Shown here: piece after piece, positions 7,963-14,217 of the stretch
Position numbering within the stretch: position 1 is the stretch's first letter
Layout of the letters: each line of letters opens with the position of its first letter
Source of the DNA: Salegentibacter sp.
Lineage (GTDB): Bacteria > Bacteroidota > Bacteroidia > Flavobacteriales > Flavobacteriaceae
Assembly: GCA_024635815.1 (NCBI GenBank)
Contig: JAGXIG010000105.1
Coordinates: 1-15,585 of the forward strand
Direction: 5' to 3'
Length of the DNA stretch: 15,585 nt
Program-made: the position numbers and the translations under genes
Notes under the pieces: model-generated
Told to the model about the DNA's origin: nothing
Databases searched by the model: none
The model's input: the letters and a program-made list of their open reading frames with translations, nothing else

Positions 7963-8016
7963 GGCAAGCCTCCAGGGAATTAAACCTTCTGAAGGAATTA
8001 ATAAAAACCGGCTTGC
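7963..8016. repeat. Intergenic palindromic repeat, family B (copy upstream of asnS)
   Basis: GGCAAGCC (7963-7970), then nine bases, then TTAAA (7980-7984), then the odd palindrome CCTTC-T-GAAGG (7985-7995). GGCTTGC at 8010-8016 pairs with GCAAGCC at 7964-7970, enclosing the palindrome in a larger stem. The same order and the same 17-base offset from GGCAAGCC to TTAAA occur at 10749-10784 upstream of rpoN. It could act as a terminator or 3' stabiliser for the exporter transcript, or be a REP-type mobile repeat. Its right edge touches the asnS -33 element. Confidence 0.5.
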
Positions 8017-8047
8017 TTTGCAGGCTGAGTCGGAAAAATTATATTTG
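8017..8047 (+). promoter_or_regulatory. Bacteroidota housekeeping promoter of asnS
   Basis: TTTG (8017-8020), a 19-base spacer, and TATATTTG (8040-8047) match both halves of the Bacteroidota primary-sigma consensus (TTTG at -33, TAnnTTTG at -7) with optimal spacing. Transcription would start near 8052-8055, leaving a leader of about 15 bases before the asnS ATG, with no Shine-Dalgarno, as is common in this phylum. This is the best promoter in the window. Confidence 0.8.
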
Positions 8048-8067
8048 TTTTTTCTAAATCTATATAA

Positions 8068-9510
8068 ATGATAAAAGCAAAAATTGCTGAAATATTAGAC
8101 AGCAATCAATTTCTACAGGAATTTGAGGTGAACGGCTGGGTCCGTTCTTTTAGGAGCAATCGCTTTATTGCCTTAAACGATGGTTCTACCATTAACAACC
8201 TGCAATGTGTAATAGATTTTGAAAATTTTGATCAGGACGAACTGAAAAGAATCACCGTTGGTGCAGCGGTTTCTGTAAAAGGTACTTTAGTTGAAAGTCA
8301 GGGAAATCAACAACGAGTTGAGATTGAGGTTAAGGAATTTACTATTCTCGGAGATGCAAATCCCGAAGAAGTAAAACTTACCATTCTTTCTCCAAAACGC
8401 CATAGTCTTGAAAAACTGAGAGAACAGGCGCATTTACGTGTGCGCACCAATACTTTTGGTGCCATTATGCGTGTACGTTCTAAACTGTCTTTTGCTGTGC
8501 ACAGTTATTTTCAGCAAAATAACTTTCATTATGTAAACACGCCAATTATTACCGGGAGCGATGCCGAAGGTGCCGGGGAAATGTTTAGGCTTAGCGCTTT
8601 AGATATGGAAAATCCGCCGAAGAATGAAGATGGCAGCATCGATTTTCGTGAAGATTTCTTCGGAAAAGAGACTAATTTAACGGTTTCGGGGCAATTAGAA
8701 GGTGAAGCCTATGCGATGGGCCTAGGACAAATTTATACTTTTGGACCAACTTTTAGAGCTGAAAATTCCAATACTTCCCGTCACTTAGCCGAATTCTGGA
8801 TGATAGAGCCCGAAGTGGCTTTCTGTGATCTGGATGGGAATATGGATTTAGCTGAAGATTTTATAAAATATGTACTAAAATATATTTTAGATCACTGCCA
8901 GGACGATCTTGAATTTCTGGATAAACGTTTTAAAGCTGAAGAAGAAGCCAAACCAAAAGCAGATCGCAGCGGATTGGGCTTATTGGAGAAACTTCACTTT
9001 GTAATAGACAATAATTTTAAAAGGGTAAGTTATACTGAAGCAATAGAAATCCTTAAAAATTCAAAACCGAATAAAAAGAAGAAATTCAATTATATTATCG
9101 AAGAATGGGGCGCTGATTTGCAAAGTGAGCACGAACGTTTTTTAGTTGAAAAACACTTTAAATGCCCGGTAATTTTATTCGATTATCCTGCAAACATCAA
9201 GGCATTTTATATGCGTCTGAATGAAGATGGAAAAACCGTAAGAGCAATGGATATCCTTTTCCCGGGAATTGGAGAAATTGTAGGCGGTTCACAAAGGGAG
9301 GAACGTTTAGACGTACTTCAGAATAAAATGAGGGAATTAAACATAGACGAAAAAGAACTGTGGTGGTACCTGGACACCCGTAAGTTTGGAACCTGTGTTC
9401 ATAGTGGCTTCGGACTTGGGTTTGAAAGATTGGTACAATTCGTAACCGGAATGGGAAATATCAGGGATGTAATTCCTTTCCCAAGATTCCCCGGTAATGC
9501 AGAATTTTAA
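8068..9510 (+). CDS. asnS: Asparaginyl-tRNA synthetase
   Basis: Class IIb aminoacyl-tRNA synthetase charging tRNA-Asn in the cytosol. The 480-aa length is slightly longer than the 466 aa of E. coli. The N-terminal OB-fold anticodon-binding domain covers about residues 18-105 (VNGWVRSFRSNRFIALNDGS). The catalytic core carries class II motif 2 (FGPTFRAENSNTSRHLAEFW, from about 224) and motif 3 (GFGLGFERLVQFVTGMGNIR, from about 448). The stretch SGQLEGEAYAMGLGQIYTFG and the short motif TSRHLAEFWMIEPE favour AsnS over AspS. The ATG follows a consensus promoter by 20 bases and the gene ends in a strong hairpin terminator, so it is probably monocistronic. Its position near rpoN is a recurring arrangement in this group, as far as I recall. 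Nothing is unusual in the sequence. Confidence 0.97.
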   Translation: MIKAKIAEILDSNQFLQEFEVNGWVRSFRSNRFIALNDGSTINNLQCVIDFENFDQDELKRITVGAAVSVKGTLVESQGNQQRVEIEVKEFTILGDANPEEVKLTILSPKRHSLEKLREQAHLRVRTNTFGAIMRVRSKLSFAVHSYFQQNNFHYVNTPIITGSDAEGAGEMFRLSALDMENPPKNEDGSIDFREDFFGKETNLTVSGQLEGEAYAMGLGQIYTFGPTFRAENSNTSRHLAEFWMIEPEVAFCDLDGNMDLAEDFIKYVLKYILDHCQDDLEFLDKRFKAEEEAKPKADRSGLGLLEKLHFVIDNNFKRVSYTEAIEILKNSKPNKKKKFNYIIEEWGADLQSEHERFLVEKHFKCPVILFDYPANIKAFYMRLNEDGKTVRAMDILFPGIGEIVGGSQREERLDVLQNKMRELNIDEKELWWYLDTRKFGTCVHSGFGLGFERLVQFVTGMGNIRDVIPFPRFPGNAEF

Positions 9511-9528
9511 AGAGTTTTAGATATTCTC

Positions 9529-9563
9529 AAACCTCACAAGTTTAAAGACCTGTGAGGTTTTTT
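9529..9563 (+). terminator. Rho-independent terminator of asnS
   Basis: AAACCTCACA (9529-9538) pairs perfectly with TGTGAGGTTT (9551-9560), a 10-bp stem with a 12-base loop, followed by a T run to 9563. It begins 18 bases after the asnS stop. Confidence 0.9.
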
Positions 9564-9570
9564 GTTCCAC

Positions 9571-9674
9571 CGTCATCCTGAATTTATTTCAGGATCTAAT
9601 TTAATGAGAATTAAATCATGTTAGAAGCTGAAACAAGTTCAGCTTGACGAAAACAGGAATTTTTTAAACAGCTT
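9571..9674. repeat. Intergenic repeat, family A (partial copy, opposite orientation to 2808-2944)
   Basis: It begins CGTCATCCTGAA and has the stem ATCCTGAA (9574-9581) with TTCAGGAT (9588-9595). It then continues through CATGTTAGAAGCTGAA and a second stem, AGCTGAA with TTCAGCT, to GACGAAAACAGG and AAACAGCTT. Read against the reverse complement of 2808-2944, it shares CATGTTAGAAGC, TTCAGCTTGACGAAA and AACAGC in the same order and spacing. The outer AGGCTGTT end next to CGTCATCC is missing or degenerate, so it looks like a decayed copy. It fills the gap between the asnS terminator and the pseudouridine synthase. Confidence 0.6.
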
Positions 9675-9696
9675 TTTATTTAATAAAAGAATTACT

Positions 9697-10566
9697 TTGA
9701 AAATCAAAGAAACTCATATTGTTCCTGTTATTACTGAAAAAATTAGGTTGCAGGAATACGCGGTTTCTATTTTCACTTCCCTACCTACTAAAAGTTCACT
9801 CAAAAAAGCTCTGAAAAAAGAACTCATTCTTTTAGATGGAAAACCCGCTAAAACATCAGATTGGATTCAAGAAGGACAAATGCTGGAATTGCTTGAAGCT
9901 GAAAATCCGTTGAAAAAAGTATTTACTTTAAAACTGGATGTGATTTTTGAAGACGATTATCTGGCCGTGGTTCATAAACCTGCAGGAATTCCTACCAGCG
10001 GGAATTACTTTAAAACTATTGAGAATGCATTAGCTTTTAATTTAAAAGATTCTAAAGCCAAAGATGCTTTACCAACTCCCCTGCCCGTTCACCGTTTAGA
10101 CAATCCAACTTCAGGATTATTGCTTATCGCGAAGAGTAAATCGGTTCAGGTAGATTTGAACAGGCTTTTTGAAGAAAAAAAGATCCTAAAACGTTATCAC
10201 GCACTGGTTTCAGGAACTATTCCCGCTTCAGCTATTTTAAAAGATAAGATAGAAGAAAAAGAAGCTGAAACTCGCATCGAAATTTTGGAACATTTTCAAC
10301 TTAAAAATGAAGATTTCAGCCTGGTAAAAGCTTTTCCAAAAACAGGAAGAACACACCAGATAAGGATTCATTTAACTGAAAACGGTCATCCCATTGTTGG
10401 AGATAAACTTTACGGACAAGCCTCAGAAATCATCAAAAAAGGCGGTTTATTTTTAGCTGCTACTGGCCTTGAATTTCAGCATCCTGTAAGTAAGAAAAAT
10501 ATGAGTTTTGAGCTTCCACTTTCGAAGAAATTCAGGGAAATTAAGAATTTAGCTAAGAATCCTTAA
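9697..10566 (+). CDS. RluA-family pseudouridine synthase
   Basis: Converts specific uridines in rRNA or tRNA to pseudouridine; which RNA and position cannot be told from sequence alone. The 289-aa protein has an S4-like RNA-binding segment at about residues 33-67 (SLKKALKKELILLDGKPAKT). The catalytic domain follows, with VHRLDNPTSGLLL holding the nucleophile Asp135, and the conserved GRTHQIRIHL motif (residues about 226-235). VVHKPAGIPTSG is the usual strand before the active site. The start is TTG at 9697. An in-frame TAG lies at 9622-9624 with no ATG between, and the first ATG downstream (residue 62) would remove the S4-like domain. The gene follows a repeat element and precedes the rpoN leader; no terminator is evident after it, so read-through towards rpoN is possible. 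Confidence 0.92.
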   Translation: MKIKETHIVPVITEKIRLQEYAVSIFTSLPTKSSLKKALKKELILLDGKPAKTSDWIQEGQMLELLEAENPLKKVFTLKLDVIFEDDYLAVVHKPAGIPTSGNYFKTIENALAFNLKDSKAKDALPTPLPVHRLDNPTSGLLLIAKSKSVQVDLNRLFEEKKILKRYHALVSGTIPASAILKDKIEEKEAETRIEILEHFQLKNEDFSLVKAFPKTGRTHQIRIHLTENGHPIVGDKLYGQASEIIKKGGLFLAATGLEFQHPVSKKNMSFELPLSKKFREIKNLAKNP

Positions 10567-10668
10567 CAAAATTTTACCACAATCATTTACTGTGCCAAAT
10601 GCTATGTAGCTTTGTTTTGCTTATTTTTGTAGTAAGCACCAAAGGTTTTTAAACTTGCGTTAGAACAA

Positions 10669-10687
10669 TTAAATCTCACTTAGTGAG
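10669..10687. repeat. Odd palindrome, family B (short copy)
   Basis: TTAAAT followed by CTCACT-T-AGTGAG, a perfect 6-bp inverted repeat around one T. It resembles the copy at 10766-10784 (TTAAAT, then CTCGAT-T-ATCGAG): the left context is identical, and the arms differ but still pair. The GGCAAGCC block found 17 bases before TTAAA in the other two copies is absent here. Confidence 0.5.
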
Positions 10688-10748
10688 TGAGCAGCTATCT
10701 CGGGTTGAACCCTAATGGGCAATTTTGGAAAATATATCTAGATTGCTA

Positions 10749-10791
10749 GGCAAGCCGCGAAGTATTTAAATCTCGATTATCGAGTAAAGCA
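10749..10791. repeat. Intergenic palindromic repeat, family B (copy upstream of rpoN)
   Basis: GGCAAGCC (10749-10756), nine bases, TTAAA (10766-10770), T, then CTCGAT-T-ATCGAG (10772-10784) and TAAAGCA. Layout and offset equal the copy at 7963-7995 while the palindrome arms differ. It ends 10 bases before the rpoN ATG, so a hairpin here could affect translation initiation. Confidence 0.5.
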
Positions 10792-10801
10792 AAATAAATT
10801 T

Positions 10802-12268
10802 ATGCTTAAACAGCAATTAAATCTCAAATTATCCCAAAAGCTTTCCCCGCAGCAAATTCAGCTGATGAAGCTTATACAACTTCCTACGCAGGCTTTTGAG
10901 CAGCGTATAAAACAGGAGCTGGAGGAAAATCCGGCCCTGGAAGATGGCAAGTTGGAATCCCAGGATGAGTATGAGGAATATGAAGACGATTATAATGACA
11001 AGGAACGGGAAGATGAAGGAACCGAATCTATAGAGACTGAAATTGACGTTGATGAATATTTAAGTGATGACGAGGTACCAAATTACAGGCTTCAAGCGAA
11101 TAATTACAGCCCCGATGACGATGAAAAAAGCGTGCCCTACGCAGCTGGAACATCGTTTACCCAATATTTAACCACCCAATTAAGTACCCTGAGATTTGAT
11201 GAAACCGAAGAGCAAATCGCGGCGTTTTTGGTGGGAAGTGTAGATGAAAGTGGATATTTAAGAAGGGAATTACTGGATGTGGTAGATGACCTGGCCTTTA
11301 CACAGAATATTTATACCGATGAAAAGTCTGTAGAGAAAGTGCTTAAAAAGGTTCAGGAACTTGATCCGGCGGGCGTAGGCGCAAGATCGCTTCAGGAATG
11401 CCTTCTTATACAATTAAGACGTAGGGAGCCCACAAAAGCCGTAGAATTGGCTGAAGACATTTTAGATCGCTCTTTCGATCAATTCAGTAAAAAGCATTAT
11501 ACCAAAATTCTTTCAAGACACGATATTTCTGAAGACGAACTACGGGAAGCTATAGATGTTATTGAGCATCTAAATCCTAAACCTGGTGGTTCTTATTCCG
11601 GAAATACCAGAATGGTAGAACACGTTATCCCAGATTTTACCATTAAAATCGTTGATGGTGATTTAGAATTAAGCCTTAACGGAAGAAACGCACCGCAAAT
11701 GCATGTTTCCAGGGATTACAGCGATATGCTAAAAGGTTACAAGGCATCTAAAGAAAAAACGAAAGCCCAGAAGGATGCGGTGATGTTTATAAAACAGAAA
11801 CTGGACGCTGCAAAATGGTTTATTGAGGCTATTCAACAGAGGCAGCAAACCTTAATGGTTACGATGAGTTCTATTATGAATTATCAAAAAGAATATTTTC
11901 TTACCGGCGATGAGCGCAACCTGCGACCTATGATCTTAAAGGATATTGCCGATGAAATAGAAATGGACGTTTCTACGGTTTCCAGGGTTGCCAACAGTAA
12001 ATATGTTGACACACCCTACGGAACAAAACTCATAAAAGAATTCTTCTCTGAATCTATGAAAAATGATCAAGGAGAAGATGTTTCTACCCGGGAGATCAAG
12101 AAAATCCTCGAGATGTCTATAGAAGAAGAAGACAAGCGCAAACCACTTACCGATGAAAGGCTTGCAAAAGTTCTTAAAGACAAAGGCTACCCTATTGCAC
12201 GACGAACGGTTGCAAAATATAGAGAGCAGCTAGATATTTCGGTTGCCAGACTTCGAAAAGAAATTTAA
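10802..12268 (+). CDS. rpoN: RNA polymerase sigma-54 factor
   Basis: Alternative sigma factor that directs RNA polymerase to -24/-12 promoters and needs an AAA+ activator to open them. The 488-aa protein has all regions. Region I (residues 1-45) is Gln/Leu-rich, LKLSQKLSPQQIQLMKLIQL, with the ending ELEENPALE. An acidic linker covers about 47-115, and the core-binding region runs from about 120. The DNA-binding helix-turn-helix area is near 380-405 (LKDIADEIEMDVSTVSRVAN), and the RpoN box ARRTVAKYRE is at 466-475. The ATG gives exactly the conserved N-terminus. The stop overlaps the next ATG (TAATG), implying translational coupling to a membrane protein. No activator gene and no -24/-12 promoter is seen in the window, so the regulon cannot be read from here. 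Confidence 0.98.
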   Translation: MLKQQLNLKLSQKLSPQQIQLMKLIQLPTQAFEQRIKQELEENPALEDGKLESQDEYEEYEDDYNDKEREDEGTESIETEIDVDEYLSDDEVPNYRLQANNYSPDDDEKSVPYAAGTSFTQYLTTQLSTLRFDETEEQIAAFLVGSVDESGYLRRELLDVVDDLAFTQNIYTDEKSVEKVLKKVQELDPAGVGARSLQECLLIQLRRREPTKAVELAEDILDRSFDQFSKKHYTKILSRHDISEDELREAIDVIEHLNPKPGGSYSGNTRMVEHVIPDFTIKIVDGDLELSLNGRNAPQMHVSRDYSDMLKGYKASKEKTKAQKDAVMFIKQKLDAAKWFIEAIQQRQQTLMVTMSSIMNYQKEYFLTGDERNLRPMILKDIADEIEMDVSTVSRVANSKYVDTPYGTKLIKEFFSESMKNDQGEDVSTREIKKILEMSIEEEDKRKPLTDERLAKVLKDKGYPIARRTVAKYREQLDISVARLRKEI

Positions 12269-12873
12269 TGAGGTTCCTATTAAAGAGTGCTTCTTTTATT
12301 TTTCACCCGTTATGGCTTCCACTGACGGCTAGTTTTTTGTATTTCGTTTTTACGCCCAGATTTTTTCCTAATGGGGTAGTACAGGCCAAATTATTGGCCA
12401 TCGCTATACTTACTATATTTATTCCGGTGGTTTTTTATTTTTTACTGAAAAATCTCGGAAAGGTACAATCTATATTTTTAGAAGATGTAAAAGAAAGAAA
12501 ATGGCCATTGCTATTCTATTCTATTTTAGTTACCATGGTGTTAAACCAGATCCTAAACGTATATAATTACGCGGCACTTTATTACTATTTTGTTGGGATT
12601 CTCTTTGCTACTTTACTGGCGTTTACTTTGGTGGTTTTTCGGCTGAAAGCAAGTTTACATATGATGGGTATGGGCGGCCTTTTAATCTTTCTAATTGGTA
12701 TTAGCCTGAATTTTAAAATTGATTTGAGCTACACTATCAGCTTTTTGTTACTTGCCCTGGGTTTGACCGCCTCTTCCAGAATTTATTACAAGGCACATAC
12801 CTTTAACGAACTTTTACTTGGCTTGGTTTGCGGGGTAATTCCTCAAGCCCTGGTTTTATATTTCTGGTTATAG
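12268..12873 (+). CDS. Polytopic membrane protein, PAP2-like features
   Basis: 201-aa integral membrane protein with about six hydrophobic helices and little extramembrane sequence. Its start overlaps the rpoN stop by one base (TAATG), so it is almost certainly translated with rpoN. Three spots resemble the type 2 phosphatidic acid phosphatase signature in order: KERKWP (75-80, compare KxxxxxxRP), SLHMMG (129-134, compare PSGH), and SRIYYKAHTFNE (170-181, compare SRxxxxxHxxxD, with Glu in place of Asp). This suggests a divergent PAP2-superfamily lipid phosphatase acting on an isoprenoid or lipid phosphate. The substitutions leave activity in doubt, and the similarity is by eye only. Its stop lies 6 bases inside the convergent porT-like gene with no terminator between. 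An annotation of 'hypothetical membrane protein' would also be defensible. Confidence 0.75.
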   Translation: MRFLLKSASFIFHPLWLPLTASFLYFVFTPRFFPNGVVQAKLLAIAILTIFIPVVFYFLLKNLGKVQSIFLEDVKERKWPLLFYSILVTMVLNQILNVYNYAALYYYFVGILFATLLAFTLVVFRLKASLHMMGMGGLLIFLIGISLNFKIDLSYTISFLLLALGLTASSRIYYKAHTFNELLLGLVCGVIPQALVLYFWL

Positions 12874-13593
12874 AATATAAAACATTAGTCCTACCCTAAA
12901 CACTGAAATGCCTATTGTTTCTTCATTTAAGCGAGCTTCCGGAAATAAGGAGTTTAGACTGTAATAAATATGAAAATTAAAAGTATTATATCCAAAAGTG
13001 AAAGTTGCCCCCATTCGAAAACGATCTAATTCGGGGACATCGGTTTGAATTACTTGATTTTCGGGTTGAACAAAGTTACTTTTGAAATGATAGATATAAC
13101 CGAATTTAAGTCCGGTATAAACCCTCCAGAATTTATAAGTTTCGGTGTTAGAAGTACGCCAGCGAAACTCCAATGGCGCTTCAATAAGTTGTGTAGAAAA
13201 GCGGTTTGTACTATAATCTAAATCGCGCGTAAGGTTTCGAAAGATGCTTTCTCCGTTTTCATCTTCACCTATAAAAAGATTATGGCTATAACTATTAAAA
13301 GACCAGCCCAATCCAGCAGCAATTGCGATATTCCTACGGTCATTAAGAGGAAAATCCCTGGTGAACCCGGCATGAAATCCCCCTGAAAAGCCAGATTGGG
13401 AAATTGCTTCCGGCTTATTACCTATGAGGTTAAAAGTTAAACCAACATAAAATTGATCCTCCCGGTACAAACTATCAATTACTGAAGGGACAGAATCGGG
13501 AATGCTTTCTAGCCTATCCTCTATGTCAGTTTGCGCTGATAGCGGAGCGCTAAGGAAAAGAAATAATATAAAAACCTTGAATAATTTATTCAT
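12868..13593 (-). CDS. porT: PorT/SprT-like outer-membrane beta-barrel protein
   Basis: 241-aa exported protein with signal peptide 1-20 (ending PLSA, then QTDIED). It then has alternating strands that fit an eight-stranded outer-membrane barrel: AIAAGLGWSFN, LIEAPLEFRWR, FWRVYTGLKFGYIYHF, FRMGATFTFGY, FRVGLMFYIL at the C-terminus. Length, signal peptide and the LIEAPLEFRWR segment resemble PorT of Porphyromonas and SprT of Flavobacterium, which are required for type IX secretion and gliding. The neighbourhood (rpoN on one side, exbD genes on the other) is what I recall for that gene in flavobacteria. General small-barrel proteins of the same superfamily are a possible alternative. It lies 105 bases after the second exbD on the same strand, separated by a terminator-like hairpin. 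Its stop overlaps the convergent membrane gene's stop by 6 bases. Confidence 0.75.
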   Translation of the reverse strand: MNKLFKVFILFLFLSAPLSAQTDIEDRLESIPDSVPSVIDSLYREDQFYVGLTFNLIGNKPEAISQSGFSGGFHAGFTRDFPLNDRRNIAIAAGLGWSFNSYSHNLFIGEDENGESIFRNLTRDLDYSTNRFSTQLIEAPLEFRWRTSNTETYKFWRVYTGLKFGYIYHFKSNFVQPENQVIQTDVPELDRFRMGATFTFGYNTFNFHIYYSLNSLFPEARLNEETIGISVFRVGLMFYIL

Positions 13594-13617
13594 TTTAAAC
13601 CACAGGTATATTCAGTC

Positions 13618-13625
13618 TAAAGATA
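13618..13625 (-). promoter_or_regulatory. Possible -7 box for the porT-like gene
   Basis: On the minus strand this reads TATCTTTA, one mismatch from TAnnTTTG, 24 bases upstream of the ATG. A TTTG exists at 13643-13640, but the spacing is only 14 bases, shorter than usual. It would let porT be expressed independently of the exb genes despite the hairpin. Weak evidence. Confidence 0.28.
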
Positions 13626-13667
13626 AAAAAACATCCTGCCAAATATTTAAATTTAGACAGGATGTTT
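13625..13667 (-). terminator. Rho-independent terminator after the exbD genes
   Basis: On the minus strand, AAACATCCTG (13667-13658) pairs perfectly with CAGGATGTTT (13638-13629) around a 19-base AT-rich loop, and the stem runs into a T tract ending near 13625. It lies 32 bases after the second exbD stop and before the porT-like gene, so it should end most transcripts of the exb operon. Confidence 0.75.
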
Positions 13668-13698
13668 ATACAGTTTTGAAAAAATGACCTATTGGTCC

Positions 13699-14181
13699 TT
13701 ATTGCATATTTTGTAATGCGTCACCTTGCTTGGTCGTATAGTTGATCTTAAGTGCTTCAGCCTTTCTCAATTCTTGTTTAATATCTGAAACCAATCCCAT
13801 ATTAGTTTCTTCATCTACCTTAAGGGCCGTTGTAAGATATGGAATCAACTCTTCACGTTTAGTTTCTCTTTCAGCAAAGATAAATTGTTGTACCTCATCA
13901 ACCCTCGCAAATTTATCGTTTAACTGAATTCTGGCTTCAGAACCAAATCTTTGCTGATATCTAGGACTGGGTTTACCAGCATAAATATACATAACAAGAT
14001 CTTTCTTATCCAGTTTTTCAACCTGATCGGCAAACGGCAACTTATTTTGTACCATTAGCGTATTTTGACGCATAACGGTAACAACCATAAAGAAGAACAG
14101 CAACATAAATACAATATCTGGTAAAGATGCTGTACTAATGGCTGGTTGCCCTTCACTTTTTTTCTTTTTGAATTTAGACAT
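13699..14181 (-). CDS. exbD: ExbD/TolR-family biopolymer transport protein (second copy)
   Basis: 160-aa inner-membrane protein of the ExbD/TolR/MotB-like stator family. A basic cytoplasmic N-terminus (KFKKKK) precedes one transmembrane helix, SLPDIVFMLLFFFMVVTV (about 19-36). Asp22 is at the position of the proton-carrying Asp of ExbD (Asp25 in E. coli). The rest (about 38-160) is a periplasmic domain. It works with ExbB to convert proton motive force into movement across the periplasm. The gene lies 36 bases after a first, dissimilar exbD, and a terminator follows. The periplasmic part shows little visible similarity to the neighbouring ExbD, so the two are probably not interchangeable and may form a heteromeric plug in one ExbB pore. 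TolR is the alternative name; the sequence does not decide. Confidence 0.92.
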   Translation of the reverse strand: MSKFKKKKSEGQPAISTASLPDIVFMLLFFFMVVTVMRQNTLMVQNKLPFADQVEKLDKKDLVMYIYAGKPSPRYQQRFGSEARIQLNDKFARVDEVQQFIFAERETKREELIPYLTTALKVDEETNMGLVSDIKQELRKAEALKINYTTKQGDALQNMQ

Positions 14182-14217
14182 AATTGAGTCTTAAATTTAA
14201 GTTTTATATTAAGGTTA

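Larger units (their letters stand above)
10567..10801 (+). other. Palindrome-rich leader region upstream of rpoN
   Basis: This 235-base non-coding gap has two -7-like boxes, TAGCTTTG (10607-10614) and TATTTTTG (10622-10629), either of which could start rpoN; neither has a clear -33 partner. Downstream of them lie short palindromes in series: CTCACT-T-AGTGAG (10675-10687), GGGTT-G-AACCC (10702-10712), ATTTT-GG-AAAAT (10722-10733) and CTCGAT-T-ATCGAG (10772-10784). The last is 17 bases before the ATG. If transcription starts near 10635, all lie in a leader of about 165 bases, long for this phylum. Regulatory function is inference. Confidence 0.4.
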
